From Microbacterium tenebrionis (lineage in GTDB: Bacteria > Actinomycetota > Actinomycetes > Actinomycetales > Microbacteriaceae): DNA of 64,000 bases. Positions 35,541 to 45,316 of the stretch are shown one piece after another; the stretch's first letter is position 1; each line of letters begins with the position of its first letter. Below the pieces are notes generated by a model that had not been told where the DNA came from, searched no databases, and saw nothing but the letters and a program-made list of their open reading frames with translations. Made by a program: the position numbers and the translations under genes. Location of the stretch: the NCBI RefSeq assembly GCF_903645325.1, contig NZ_CAHJXQ010000001.1:186001-250000 (forward strand), written 5' to 3'.

Positions 35541-36314
35541 TCAGCGCTGGCAGTTCGGGCACCAGAAGGTGACGCGTTCGCGGGTCGGATCGGCTCCCTG
35601 CGCGCCGCGTCTGATGCGGGTGCCGCAACGGCGGCAGGGGCGATCCGCCCGCCCGTACACCCAGGTCGTCTGACCGGGCCTGTTCACTCCGGTGAAGGTG
35701 CGGTCCGGGCGGTCGCGGTTGGCGCGGATCGTGCGTGCGCCGAGAAGGATGAGGGCGGCCGTGTCGACCTCGGCAGCCGGTGTCGTCGGCAGGATGCCGC
35801 GCAGGAACAGCAGCTCGGCGGCGTATTCGTTGCCGAACCCGGCGACGTTGCGCTGATCGAGGAGGGCGACATGGATGCTGCGGGCGTCGCGGCCCACGCG
35901 GGCGGCTGCTTCCGCGGCGTCCCAGTCGTCGGAGAGCGGGTCGGGGCCGAGATGTCCCACGAGCTCGTCCTCGTCGCGCGTGCGCACGAGCTCGATGTCG
36001 GCGATGTCGACGCCGACGGCTTCGCGCTCGGCGGTGCCGACGATCGCGCGAGCCTTGAAGGCCGGATGACGCCATCTCTCGCCGGGACGGTAGACGAACC
36101 AGGCGCCGTCCATGCGCAGATGCGAATGCAGCGTGTACTCGCCGATGCGCAGCAGGAGGTGCTTGCCGCGTGGGACGCAGCCGTGGATCGTCTCGCCCGT
36201 GAGGTCGGCGGTCGCTGCCCGCGGCACGCGGAGGTCGAAACGGGTGACCTCCTGCCCCCCGAGCGCGTCGTCGAGACGCCGAGCGGTGCGGAAGACGGTG
36301 TCGCCCTCAGGCAC
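35541..36314 (-). CDS. Fpg/Nei-family DNA glycosylase (Nei2-like)
   Basis: A 257-residue base-excision repair enzyme. After GTG, the mature N-terminus is PEGDTVFR, with Pro2 as Schiff-base nucleophile and Glu3. The helix-two-turn-helix QRNVAGFGNEYAAELLF and the C-terminal zinc finger (CRRCGT, CPNC) are complete. It removes oxidised pyrimidines or purines and nicks the site. The start overlaps the end of the EI24 gene by eight bases. Confidence 0.92.
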   Translation of the reverse strand: MPEGDTVFRTARRLDDALGGQEVTRFDLRVPRAATADLTGETIHGCVPRGKHLLLRIGEYTLHSHLRMDGAWFVYRPGERWRHPAFKARAIVGTAEREAVGVDIADIELVRTRDEDELVGHLGPDPLSDDWDAAEAAARVGRDARSIHVALLDQRNVAGFGNEYAAELLFLRGILPTTPAAEVDTAALILLGARTIRANRDRPDRTFTGVNRPGQTTWVYGRADRPCRRCGTRIRRGAQGADPTRERVTFWCPNCQR

Positions 36315-37221
36315 GCGGACTCGCTGGGGGCGGAGGTGGTGCGGGCGGGGTCGCATTCGGCTGCGTTGCTGCTGGGATGACGGCCGTTCGCGCCCCCTGG
36401 CCGGGGGCTTCGGCGCTGGCGTCTGCCGGAGGGGGCGCAGATGGTTTGGTGCGCCGCCCCTTGGCCACCTCTTGCGCCCCCTGACCGCCGTAGGCAGCGC
36501 GTCGACGCAGATCGTGTGCGAGCAGCGTCGAGCCCGCGACCGCGGCGGGCATCGTGACGATCGCACCGAACGGTACGAGGAAGCACAGTTGCGTCGCTAC
36601 GCCGAAGCCGATCACACGGGCTCGGCCCGTGCGCAGCATCCCGGATCGCGAGTGCCCCGTCACGCCGCGCGCGTCGAACGCGCGGCCGGTGAGTTCGCGG
36701 GCGAGCAGGCGGCCGTTGAGGATGACGCCGATGATGGATGCCGTGACCCCGCCGACCACCGGGATGAACCCGATCACGAGGGTGAGCAGGGCGACGAGGA
36801 CTCCCATCGTGATGAGCCGGATGCCCTCGCCGACGGTCGACCAGAAGCCGGACTCGCCGGTCGGGTCCTCGCCGAGTGAGCGCTCGACGCCCTTCCAGAT
36901 CCGCTGGTAGAACGGGTCGCCGATCGTGAGAGTGAGGGCGGTGAAGACCGCGGCCGACAGCGCGAGAGCCGCGACGACGATCACCGCGCCGAGCCCGAAC
37001 CGCAGGATGCCCTGCCAAGGCGCCGTCCACCCGTCGGCGAACGGCGTCATCCAGTCGGTGATGTCGCCGAGCCAGATCAGCAGCGGAACGATCGCGGCGA
37101 GCAGGACCGCCCAGGCGATGAACGCGGGGATGAGACCGAGGGCGAGGAGCCTCGTGTGCGACTTCCACATGCGGAACCCGCGCAGCAGTGTGCCGACGCC
37201 GGCGGCGAACTCGCGCATCAT
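36307..37221 (-). CDS. EI24 domain-containing membrane protein
   Basis: A 304-residue protein with about six hydrophobic helices and the EI24/CysZ-type core (MREFAAGVGTLLRGF, DPFYQRIWKGVERSLGE, a long GFIPVVGGVTASIIG segment). The last 60 residues are a proline-rich cytosolic tail. Related CysZ proteins conduct sulfate; the actinobacterial role is not established. ATG 37221 or 37218. The proline-rich tail coincides with the nei overlap, so it may be an extension by read-through evolution. Confidence 0.8.
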   Translation of the reverse strand: MMREFAAGVGTLLRGFRMWKSHTRLLALGLIPAFIAWAVLLAAIVPLLIWLGDITDWMTPFADGWTAPWQGILRFGLGAVIVVAALALSAAVFTALTLTIGDPFYQRIWKGVERSLGEDPTGESGFWSTVGEGIRLITMGVLVALLTLVIGFIPVVGGVTASIIGVILNGRLLARELTGRAFDARGVTGHSRSGMLRTGRARVIGFGVATQLCFLVPFGAIVTMPAAVAGSTLLAHDLRRRAAYGGQGAQEVAKGRRTKPSAPPPADASAEAPGQGARTAVIPAATQPNATPPAPPPPPASPRA

Positions 37222-37261
37222 GAGTCCAGCGTAGGCGTGTCGATGCCGGTCATCGCCCCGC

Positions 37262-40200
37262 CTACAGCACCTTGCGCAGGGTGAAGCCGCGCGGGGTCGC
37301 GACGAATCCGGCCTCCTGCAGAGCCGTCGCGAACGGGGTGCCGTAGATCGGCTCGCCGTTGATCTTCTCGACGGTGAGGGTGTCCAGGCGCCGGGCGCGT
37401 GCGGTGGCGACGAGATCGGATGCCGCAGCACGTAGCGCCTCCGGGTCGTCATCGAACGCGAGCACTGTGCGGCCGCCGCGTTCGAGGTAGAGCACAAGCG
37501 CGCCGTCGACGAGGACGACGAGTCCACCGGCCTTGCGCCCGGGGCGATGCGACACGCCCTCGCGCCGCGGCCACGCGAGCGCCGCGCCGTACGGGTTCGC
37601 CGGGTCCGTCGCCGCGAGGGTGATCGCGCGCAGCGGTGCGGGGTCGGGCAGGTTCGCGAAGGTGCGCAGACGGTCGACCGTCGTGGATGCCGCGAACTGC
37701 GCGGCGCCCAGCCTCTCGATGACGTAGCCGCGGCGGCAGTGGCCGGCCTCCTCGAAGCCGGCGAGGATGCGGTACGCCTGCGCGAAGCCGCCCGGCGTCC
37801 CCTCGGACTGCACAGCGCCGCGAGTGACCACGCCGTAGCGGTCGAGGAGAAGACCTGCCGATACGGTCGCCCGGCGGCTCGCAGCGGCGCCGCTGTCTGC
37901 CCGGTCGGTCATCAGCAGCGACCACCGCCCGCCCGTCGCGGTCGGTCGCGGGGGCGCGGTCGACCCACCGCTGAACGATACGCTCCCCAGCGAAACCCCG
38001 CGGAACGTTCGCGTGCGCGGTGCCCGCCGCACGGACTTGTGCGCCTGCGATCCGCCGGCGAGCAGGGTGCGCACCGGCGCGAAGGTGTCGTTGGTCACCC
38101 GTCCCGCCCATGTCAGGTTCCACAGCGCCTCGAGCACGGACTGCTCGTTCTCCGCCCCTGCCATCTCCTTGAGCTGCGAGGCGAAGTACGCGCCGCCATG
38201 GCCGAGTGCCTCCAGCAGGGCGCGCTCCAGGTCGCCGCTCCCGCCGGACGCAGAGTCGTCTGGGGCCTCCGGGATCGGCAGGGTGAACGGGGCGAGATCG
38301 GCGGGATGCAGCGACACCCAGCCGTCGCGCCCCGGCAGCGTGCCGTGCCCGGCCCACACGACTTCGCCGCTGGAGGTCAGTTCATCGAGCATCGCGGGGG
38401 AGTAGTCCCGGATCCGCGACGGCAGCACGAGAGACTCCCACGCGCTTGCCGGAATCGGCACTCCGGCGAGCTGCTCGACCACGGCAAGCACACCGTCGAC
38501 ACCCTCGAGCGGACGCGACAGATGCTGCCAGTCGGGCAGGAATCGGGCGTACGCCTCGGGGGCGACGGGCTCGACGCTGCCGCGGATCGCTGCGAGCGAG
38601 CGCATCCGGAGGCGTCGCAGCACCTCGGTGTCGCACCACTCGTTCTCCGTCGCACTGCCTGCGGCATCGGGCAGGAAGTAACCGCTCGTGATGCGCCCGG
38701 CCTGCTCGAGCCGCTGCAGCGTGTGCCGTGCGACGGCGGCTCCGAGACCGAAACGCGTGGCGACGGCATCCGTCGTGAACGGGCCGTGCGTACGCGCGTG
38801 GCGCGAGACGAGGTCGCCGAGCGGGTCGGCGACGGGTTCGAGGAACGCGACGGGGATGCCGGTGGGCAGGGCCGCGCCGAGCGCATCGCGCAGGCGCCCC
38901 GCGTCTTCGATCGCGGCGACATGGGATGCGCCGGCGATCGTGACGGGGATCGCGCGGCGGGCGGAGATCAGGGCGTCGAGGTGGGCGGACGCCGTCGCTT
39001 CGTGCTCATCCTCCGGCTCGAGGCGCGCGGCGACCTCGGCAGCATCGAGCGGACCGAGCGTGCGGAGCAGATCGGCGACGCCCTCGAGTCCGCGGGCACG
39101 ACGCGACGGATCGAGCCGCTGCGCCTCGCGCTCGAACTGCGCGATGACCTCGGGATCGAGCAGCTCGCGCATCTCGACGGTGCCGAGCAGCTCGCCCAGC
39201 AGCGCCGGGTCCACCGACAGCGCGGCGGCCCGGCGCTCGGCGAGTGGCGAGTCGCCCTCGTACATGAACGCGCCGACGTACCCGAAGAGCAGATCGCGCG
39301 CGAATGGCGAGGGCTGCGCGGGTTCGGTCTCGACCAGCCGCACGCGGCGCTCGGCGATCGCAGTGGTGAGCCTGCGCAGCGACGGCAGATCGTAGACGTC
39401 CTGCAGGACCTCGCGCAGGGTCTCCAGGATCACCGGGAACGTCGGATGCCGCCGCGCGACCTCGAGCAGCTGCGCCGACCGCTGCCGCTGCTGCCACAGG
39501 GGCGTGCGCTTGTTCGGATTCATCCGCGGCATGAGCAGCGCTCGCGCGGCGCACTCGCGGAACCGTGAGGCGAACAGCGCCGACCCGCCGACCTCGTCCG
39601 TGACGATCTGCTCCAGCTCGTCGGCGTCGAACACGAACAGCTCGGCGCCGGGCGGCTCGGCGTCGGCATCCGGAATCCGGACGATGATGCCGTCGTCGCT
39701 CGCGACAGCCGAACCATCGACACCCAGGCGCTCGCGGACGCGGGCGTTGATGGCCAGCGCCCATGGCGCGTGCACCTTCATGCCGTACGGGGAATGCAGG
39801 ATGACCCGCCAGTCGCCGACCTCGTCGCGTCCGCGCTCGACGGTCAGGTTCCGGTCGGTCGGCAGCGTGCCGGTGGCTTCGCGCTGCTCCTTCAGATGCG
39901 CCAGCAGATTCCCGCGGGCCTGCTCGTCGAGGCCGGCGTCGATCAGACGCTGCGCGGCCTTCTCCGCAGGCGCGGCATCCACTTCGCGCGAGAACGCGCC
40001 GAGCGCCTCACCGAGCTCGTACGGGCGGCCGATCCCGTCGCCGTGCCAGAACGGCACCTTTCCCGGCTGCCCGTACGCGGGCAGCACGTTAACACGATCG
40101 TGCGTGATCTCGGCGATCCGCCAACTCGTCGTGCCGAGGGTGAAGACGTCGCCGACGCGCGATTCGTAGACCATCTCCTCATCGAGCTCGCCGACCCGGC

Positions 40201-41905
40201 GGCCGGCGCCCTCGCCCGCGACGAAGACGCCGAACAGCCCGCGGTCGGGGATCGTGCCGCCGCTCGTCACCGCGATCCGCTGCGCGCCGGGGCGGCCGGT
40301 GAGGGTGCCGGCATCCCGGTCCCACACGAGGCGCGGGCGCAGCTCGGCGAACTCGTCGGACGGGAACCGGCCCGCCAGCAGGTCGAGGGTCGCCTCGAAC
40401 GCGGAGCGCGGAAGCGACTGGAACGGCGCAGACCGCCGAACTGTCTCGAACCACTCCTCGACGCTGATGACGCCCTGCGCGCACGCAGCGACGGTCTGCT
40501 GCGCGAGGATGTCGAGCGGATTGCGCGGCACGGCGATCGCCTCGATCTTGCCTGCCAGCATCCGCTCGGTGACGATCGCGGTGTGCAGCACGTCGCCACG
40601 GTGCTTCGGGAACAGCGCGGCGCGGCTCACCTCGCCGACCTGGTGGCCGGCGCGTCCGACGCGCTGCAGACCGGATGCCGCAGACGGTGGAGCCTCGACC
40701 TGGATCACGAGATCGACAGCGCCCATGTCGATGCCGAGCTCGAGGCTGCTGGTCGCGACGACGCAGCGCAGGACGCCGGACTTGAGCTCTTCTTCGACGA
40801 GGGCCCGCTGCTCCTTCGAGACCGAGCCGTGGTGCGCCTTGGCGAGTACGGGATCGGCGCCGGCCGTGGAACCGGCCTGGGCCATCATGGCGGCCGGAGG
40901 CGCCGGTGCGTCGGGGAGCGGAACCCCGATGCGTTCGGAGTAGATCTCGTTCAAGCGGCCGGTGAGCCGCTCGGCGAGGCGGCGGGAGTTCGAGAACACG
41001 ATCGTGGATTTGTTCTCGAGGATGCGGTCGACGATCGCCTCTTCGACATGCGGCCAGACCGATCCGGTGACTTCGGTGTACTCGGCCGCGTCGTCGTCTG
41101 TCGGCGGTGCACCCGGGGGCGGAGGCGGATTCGTCATGTCGTCCATGGGAACGGACACCGACAGCTCGAACGTCTTCGAGGCCTTCGGTGCCACGATCTC
41201 GACCGGCGCCGACCCGCCCAGGAATCGGGCGACCTCGTCGATGGGACGCACAGTCGCCGACAGCCCGATGCGCTGAGCCGGGGCATCCGCCCCTGCTGCC
41301 CGCCGCAGTGCGTCGAGGCGCTCCAGGCTCACGGCGAGATGCGCGCCGCGCTTCGTGGCGGCGACCGCGTGCACCTCGTCGATGATCACGGTGTGCACGC
41401 CGCGCAGGGTGTCACCCGCCCGGCTCGTGAGCATCAGATACAGCGACTCGGGCGTCGTGATGAGGATGTCCGGCGGATTCGCGACGAGCTTGCGCCGGTC
41501 GCTCGAGGTCGTATCTCCCGAGCGGACTCCGACGGTGACGCCGGGGGCGTGGATGCCGAGGCGGCGGGCCGACTGGCCGATGCCGACCAGCGGCGACCGG
41601 AGGTTGCGCTCGACGTCGACGCCGAGCGCCTTCAAGGGCGAGATGTAGAGGATGCGGGTGCCTGTGCTGTCCGCGGCATCCGCCTTCTCGCGGAACACGC
41701 TGTCGATCGCCCACAGGAACGCCGACAGGGTCTTGCCAGAACCGGTCGGCGCGACGACGAGGGCGTGCTTACCGGCAGAGATCGCCTCCCACGCTCCGGC
41801 CTGCGCGTTCGTGGGCGCGGCGAACGCACCCCGGAACCAGTCTTGTGTGGCCGGGGTGAAGCGATCGAGAACGCGGTGCGCTGAGCCTGTCGAAGAGTCA
41901 CCCAC
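37262..41905 (-). CDS. lhr: Lhr-type ATP-dependent DNA helicase
   Basis: About 1547 residues from GTG 41905 (an ATG at 41989 would add 28). Helicase motifs: APTGSGKT near residue 50, IIDEVHAV, ATVRPIDE, and motif VI QRVGRAGHQVG. A winged-helix/beta-barrel domain follows, then the long C-terminal region of Lhr-CTD type. Lhr is a 3'-5' DNA repair helicase, in some actinobacteria linked to mitomycin tolerance. The first codons contain the dispersed repeat TTCGACAGGCTCAG (SSTGSA), which makes the true start uncertain. Confidence 0.93.
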   Translation of the reverse strand: MGDSSTGSAHRVLDRFTPATQDWFRGAFAAPTNAQAGAWEAISAGKHALVVAPTGSGKTLSAFLWAIDSVFREKADAADSTGTRILYISPLKALGVDVERNLRSPLVGIGQSARRLGIHAPGVTVGVRSGDTTSSDRRKLVANPPDILITTPESLYLMLTSRAGDTLRGVHTVIIDEVHAVAATKRGAHLAVSLERLDALRRAAGADAPAQRIGLSATVRPIDEVARFLGGSAPVEIVAPKASKTFELSVSVPMDDMTNPPPPPGAPPTDDDAAEYTEVTGSVWPHVEEAIVDRILENKSTIVFSNSRRLAERLTGRLNEIYSERIGVPLPDAPAPPAAMMAQAGSTAGADPVLAKAHHGSVSKEQRALVEEELKSGVLRCVVATSSLELGIDMGAVDLVIQVEAPPSAASGLQRVGRAGHQVGEVSRAALFPKHRGDVLHTAIVTERMLAGKIEAIAVPRNPLDILAQQTVAACAQGVISVEEWFETVRRSAPFQSLPRSAFEATLDLLAGRFPSDEFAELRPRLVWDRDAGTLTGRPGAQRIAVTSGGTIPDRGLFGVFVAGEGAGRRVGELDEEMVYESRVGDVFTLGTTSWRIAEITHDRVNVLPAYGQPGKVPFWHGDGIGRPYELGEALGAFSREVDAAPAEKAAQRLIDAGLDEQARGNLLAHLKEQREATGTLPTDRNLTVERGRDEVGDWRVILHSPYGMKVHAPWALAINARVRERLGVDGSAVASDDGIIVRIPDADAEPPGAELFVFDADELEQIVTDEVGGSALFASRFRECAARALLMPRMNPNKRTPLWQQRQRSAQLLEVARRHPTFPVILETLREVLQDVYDLPSLRRLTTAIAERRVRLVETEPAQPSPFARDLLFGYVGAFMYEGDSPLAERRAAALSVDPALLGELLGTVEMRELLDPEVIAQFEREAQRLDPSRRARGLEGVADLLRTLGPLDAAEVAARLEPEDEHEATASAHLDALISARRAIPVTIAGASHVAAIEDAGRLRDALGAALPTGIPVAFLEPVADPLGDLVSRHARTHGPFTTDAVATRFGLGAAVARHTLQRLEQAGRITSGYFLPDAAGSATENEWCDTEVLRRLRMRSLAAIRGSVEPVAPEAYARFLPDWQHLSRPLEGVDGVLAVVEQLAGVPIPASAWESLVLPSRIRDYSPAMLDELTSSGEVVWAGHGTLPGRDGWVSLHPADLAPFTLPIPEAPDDSASGGSGDLERALLEALGHGGAYFASQLKEMAGAENEQSVLEALWNLTWAGRVTNDTFAPVRTLLAGGSQAHKSVRRAPRTRTFRGVSLGSVSFSGGSTAPPRPTATGGRWSLLMTDRADSGAAASRRATVSAGLLLDRYGVVTRGAVQSEGTPGGFAQAYRILAGFEEAGHCRRGYVIERLGAAQFAASTTVDRLRTFANLPDPAPLRAITLAATDPANPYGAALAWPRREGVSHRPGRKAGGLVVLVDGALVLYLERGGRTVLAFDDDPEALRAAASDLVATARARRLDTLTVEKINGEPIYGTPFATALQEAGFVATPRGFTLRKVL
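41881..41894 (-). repeat. dispersed repeat TTCGACAGGCTCAG inside the lhr start
   Basis: TTCGACAGGCTCAG on the minus strand encodes SSTGSA just after the GTG start of lhr. The same word is at 49895-49908 in the DUF6421 gene and, with one change, at 6401. Confidence 0.55.
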
Positions 41906-41975
41906 ACGTCCATCTTCGTGCAGGCGTCCGACATGCGCTCTCGACAATGTCCGTGCAGGGGTGGATGGTGGTGTC

Positions 41976-42389
41976 ATGGCTGACCACACGACGAACTACA
42001 GCGGCACGTTCATCGAGGTATCCGAGGACTGTCCGATCGACCACGGAGTGGAGCCGCCGATCGCCGAGAACCTGTCGATCGCGGCGCTGCACTACCGGCT
42101 CATCTCCGAGAAGCCCTATGGCCGCACGTCCGACGACGTCATCTTCGAGACGCATGCCCTGCGCAAGGGCATCGATCCGAACGACCAAGACGCCAGAGCG
42201 GAGTTCTTCTCGAAGGGCCAGCCGTGCCTGCGGTCCTCACCGCTCGGCAAGAGGTACGGCTGGGGCACGCATCACGACGCGGAGGGGCGCGTCGCCCTGG
42301 TGCCGCGGGATTCCGAGGAGTACGCGGCGCTCGCCGCCGACCCCTCTCTCGCGCACACCAGGGCGATGCGCAGCAGCCGCGCTAAATAG
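41976..42389 (+). CDS. DUF6157 family protein
   Basis: A 137-residue cytosolic protein beginning [21 protein letters not shown], with [19 protein letters not shown] and [21 protein letters not shown], the DUF6157 pattern. Function unknown. It overlaps the convergent ABC-F gene by eight bases and is divergent from lhr. ATG 41976 is the only suitable start. Confidence 0.8.
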   Translation: MADHTTNYSGTFIEVSEDCPIDHGVEPPIAENLSIAALHYRLISEKPYGRTSDDVIFETHALRKGIDPNDQDARAEFFSKGQPCLRSSPLGKRYGWGTHHDAEGRVALVPRDSEEYAALAADPSLAHTRAMRSSRAK

Positions 42390-44088
42390 TCGGCGCCACG
42401 ACCTCGGTCAGGTTGCCATCGGCGTCGAGCTCGAGGATGAGATCGAGGTCGAGCCGGGCGAGGAACCCGTCGTCGTGGCTCACGACGAGCACCGCGCCAC
42501 GGTAGGCGCGCAGCGCCTCGACGACCTGGTCGACCGTGTTGAGGTCGAGGTTGTTCGTCGGCTCGTCCAGGACGACGAGGTGCGGAGCGGGATCGGCGAG
42601 GAGCAGCGCCGCCAGAGCCGTGCGGAAGCGCTCGCCGCCCGACAGCGTGCCCACCGGCCGGTCGGTCGCATCACCGCGGATGAGGAACCGGGCGAGCCGG
42701 TTGCGCAGCTCCTTCTCGGGGATGTCCGGCGTAGCCAGAGCCACGTTCTCGATCACCGATCGCGACTCGTCGAGCCCGTCGACGCGCTGCGGCAGGTAGC
42801 CGATGCGGTCGGTGTGCGCTGTCACCTCGACAGAGGTTGCCGCCGTTTCTCCTGCACAACTCCGGAGAAACTCCGGATCGGTCGAGTCTGAGGCCGAATC
42901 GACACTGATCTGCGAAGAAGCTCCGGAGTTGTGCAGGGCGCCGCCCGCCACCAGCCGCTGCAGCAGCGTGGTCTTGCCGACGCCGTTGCCGCCGATGAGC
43001 GCGACGCGCTCCGGTCCCTGAATGACCCAGGATCTCTCGGCGTCGCAGATCGTCGCGATGCGGCGGCTGCGCGACACCTCGGGTTCGGGGAGCTCGATCT
43101 TCATCGAAGCGTCGCCGCGCACCCGCCGCCCTGCCGCATCGAGCGCGTCGCGCGCGATGCTCTCCTTCTCGGCGACCTCGGTGCGCAGCCTCCCAGCCGA
43201 CACCTGCGCGGCCATCTTCCGCCCGTTGGCGATGATCTTGGGCACGCGCTTCTCGACGTGGGCCTTGTTCGCGACCGTGGCGCGTCCGGCGAGCTTCGTC
43301 TCGGCCTCGATGCGCTGCCGCTTCTCCTTCTTGAAGGCTTGCTTCGCGTCGCGTTCGGCCTGCACAGCGGCGCCCTGCTCGGCATCCAGCCAGGCCCGCC
43401 ATTCCGAATACGGTCCGCCGAACACCGTCAGTTTGTGCGCGTACAGTTCGGCGGTGGCATCCATCAGCTCGAGAAGCGCCACGTCGTGACTGACGACGAT
43501 GAGCGTGCCCTTCCAGGCGCGCACCATCGCCGCGAGCTTCGTCCTGGCATCCCGGTCGAGATTGTTCGTCGGCTCGTCGAGCAGCGTGATCGACGCACGG
43601 CGCAGCCGGATGCCGGCGATCGCGACGAGCACCGCCTCACCGCCGGACAGCTCTCCGATCCGGCGATCGAGGAACGTCGGATCGAGCCCTGCTCCGGCTA
43701 GAGCTGCCTGTGCGCGAGCCTCGATGTCCCAGTCGTCGCCGACGGCGTCGAAGTGCTCGGGGTCCACGTCGCCGCCCGCGATGGCGCGGACGGCGTCGAG
43801 CGCCTCAGCGATGCCGAGCAGGTCGGCCACCCGCCGATCTGTGTCGAGCGTGAGTCGCTGCGGCAGGTAGGCGACCTCGCCCGAGGTCGTCAGCGACCCC
43901 GACGTCGGCGCGAGGTCGCCGGCGATCAGGCGCAGCAACGTGGACTTGCCGGAGCCGTTGCGGCCCACGAGGCCTGTGCGCCCGGCGCCGAACGAACCGT
44001 CCACGCCGGCGAGGGCCGTGGATCCGTCCGGCCAGGTGAAGGTGAGTCGGTCGAGCGTGACCGAGGAGTGAGGGGTCGATGCCTGCAT
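42382..44088 (-). CDS. ABC-F family ATPase (ribosome-associated type)
   Basis: A 568-residue protein with two ABC domains and no membrane part. Walker [10 protein letters not shown] and signature LSGGEAV are in the first, GGNGVGKTT and LSGGERFR in the second, with a charged linker ([20 protein letters not shown]) between. ABC-F proteins bind the ribosomal E site and relieve stalling or antibiotic block. In the second domain a ~29-residue insert ([14 protein letters not shown] to LRSCAGE) is encoded by a palindromic element at 42851-42937. ATG 44088. The first bases upstream contain a direct repeat. Confidence 0.9.
   Translation of the reverse strand: MQASTPHSSVTLDRLTFTWPDGSTALAGVDGSFGAGRTGLVGRNGSGKSTLLRLIAGDLAPTSGSLTTSGEVAYLPQRLTLDTDRRVADLLGIAEALDAVRAIAGGDVDPEHFDAVGDDWDIEARAQAALAGAGLDPTFLDRRIGELSGGEAVLVAIAGIRLRRASITLLDEPTNNLDRDARTKLAAMVRAWKGTLIVVSHDVALLELMDATAELYAHKLTVFGGPYSEWRAWLDAEQGAAVQAERDAKQAFKKEKRQRIEAETKLAGRATVANKAHVEKRVPKIIANGRKMAAQVSAGRLRTEVAEKESIARDALDAAGRRVRGDASMKIELPEPEVSRSRRIATICDAERSWVIQGPERVALIGGNGVGKTTLLQRLVAGGALHNSGASSQISVDSASDSTDPEFLRSCAGETAATSVEVTAHTDRIGYLPQRVDGLDESRSVIENVALATPDIPEKELRNRLARFLIRGDATDRPVGTLSGGERFRTALAALLLADPAPHLVVLDEPTNNLDLNTVDQVVEALRAYRGAVLVVSHDDGFLARLDLDLILELDADGNLTEVVAPTI
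42851..42937. repeat. 87-bp palindromic element inserted in frame in the ABC-F gene
   Basis: Perfect 17-bp inverted arms (CCTGCACAACTCCGGAG at 42851-42867 and its complement at 42921-42937) enclose 53 bases. Total length 87, a multiple of three. On the coding strand it gives [13 protein letters not shown] through FLRSCAG, placed just after the second Walker A region (LLQRLVAGG). The core ACAACTCCGGAG is shared with the amidohydrolase element (2936-3009). Confidence 0.7.
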
Positions 44089-44261
44089 GCGTGTCTCCGT
44101 GTTGTGCGGGTGCACTGACACCGGTCGCCCATCGACGCCGAGAGACGGCGGAGGCGGAACCGCAGGGGAAGGAGTCGTGTCAGCGCGCGGAAAGATGGGC
44201 GCGGGAGCGACGACTCAGATCAATGAACTTCCAAACACGGCGGACAGGACTCGTCGATGCT

Positions 44262-44300
44262 ACCCGGGCGTGTCGCATCGTGCAACACCCGGGCGTGTCG
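44262..44300. repeat. 14-bp direct repeat in the ABC-F / membrane protein intergenic region
   Basis: ACCCGGGCGTGTCG occurs at 44262-44275 and 44287-44300, period 25. The 266-nt gap between divergent ABC-F and the small membrane protein holds these and no gene. Confidence 0.45.
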
Positions 44301-44354
44301 GATCTCCGTCGTGCGGCGGATGCCGTCGCCGACGCATCGCCGTACCGTGGAGAC

Positions 44355-44630
44355 ATGGGCGACGAGCAGATGAGCGGTCACGAGGTCCGTCAGCGGATGA
44401 GCTGGGGGATCGGAATCGCTCTCAGCATGGGCGCCGGCGTGGCGATGGGCTCCGCGCTGGACAACATGGGCGCCGGGATCGCGATCGGCGTCGCCATCGG
44501 GATCGTGTTCGCCGTCGCGTTCGGCGCAGCCGGGAGCCGGCGGCGTGCCGCGGATGACGGCGGGGGTGCCGACGCGGAGGAGCCGGACGACGATCAGACC
44601 GGCGACGACGAGCCCGACTCAGCTCGCTGA
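44355..44630 (+). CDS. small glycine-zipper membrane protein
   Basis: A 91-residue protein. Residues 15-55 form one or two hydrophobic helices spaced by glycines (GIGIALSMGAGVAMGSAL, then GAGIAIGVAIGIVF), a glycine-zipper arrangement. The C-terminal 35 residues are very acidic (DDGGGADAEEPDDDQ). No function recognised. It overlaps the convergent hydrolase by 12 bases. Confidence 0.65.
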   Translation: MGDEQMSGHEVRQRMSWGIGIALSMGAGVAMGSALDNMGAGIAIGVAIGIVFAVAFGAAGSRRRAADDGGGADAEEPDDDQTGDDEPDSAR

Positions 44631-45272
44631 GTCGTCCCGCCACTTCTCGAGGAACACCCGCACGTCGGCGAGCTCTTCCTCCGAGACGCTGTGCGTGAGG
44701 CCGGGGTAGACGCGGCCGGTGAGATCGGCGTGATCCGGGAGCCACTGCGACGTGTGGTCGATGAGCGGCTGCGGGATGACGTCGTCGTGGGTGCCGCGAC
44801 CCCAGAAGACATGCGGCCTCGTCGTCTGGATTTCTTCGTCACCCGGGAGGTCGCCCGGTGTCGCGTACCCGCTGAGCGCGACGATCGCACCGAAGCGCCC
44901 GGCATCCAGCCTCATCGCCTGCAGAGACACCGCGGCGCCCTGCGAGAAGCCGAGAAGTGCGATCTTCGGGGCCTCGGCGGCGTGCTCGTCGAGCCAGCGC
45001 AGCAGCGCCTCGGCCGCGGCCGTGGTTGCGGCAGGACTCCGACCCTCGAGGCCCTCGATGGGATACCAGGACCGGCCCGACATCGGAAACGGCGGGGTCA
45101 GGGGCGCTGCGACCGAAGCGACCGCGATCCCCTCGGGGAGGAACGGGCGCAGCGCGAACAGATCGTTCTCATCCGAGCCGTAGCCGTGCAGGAGCACGAG
45201 AAGGGGCAGGCCGTCGCGGTCCGCGGGCGCCCAGCGCGTGGCATCCGCATCGATCGTCAGGGAGTCGCTCAC
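44619..45272 (-). CDS. phospholipase/carboxylesterase-type alpha/beta hydrolase
   Basis: A 217-residue protein of the carboxylesterase/thioesterase-1 group. LVLLHGYGSDENDLF near residue 23 forms the oxyanion loop, the nucleophile elbow is LLGFSQGAA (Ser near 119), the Asp is in GTHDDVIP, and the His in LTHSVSEEEL. GTG 45272 is preferred because the longer frame enters the NUDIX leader. It hydrolyses short esters or lysophospholipids. Confidence 0.85.
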   Translation of the reverse strand: MSDSLTIDADATRWAPADRDGLPLLVLLHGYGSDENDLFALRPFLPEGIAVASVAAPLTPPFPMSGRSWYPIEGLEGRSPAATTAAAEALLRWLDEHAAEAPKIALLGFSQGAAVSLQAMRLDAGRFGAIVALSGYATPGDLPGDEEIQTTRPHVFWGRGTHDDVIPQPLIDHTSQWLPDHADLTGRVYPGLTHSVSEEELADVRVFLEKWRDDSAS

Positions 45273-45316
45273 GCGTCCATCCTGCCAGCGCAGACCGACA
45301 CTGGTAGAAATGGAGC

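Noticed and set aside
39770..41884. 704-codon rightward frame opposite lhr
   Set aside because: Antisense shadow of the helicase, low-complexity basic/acidic composition.
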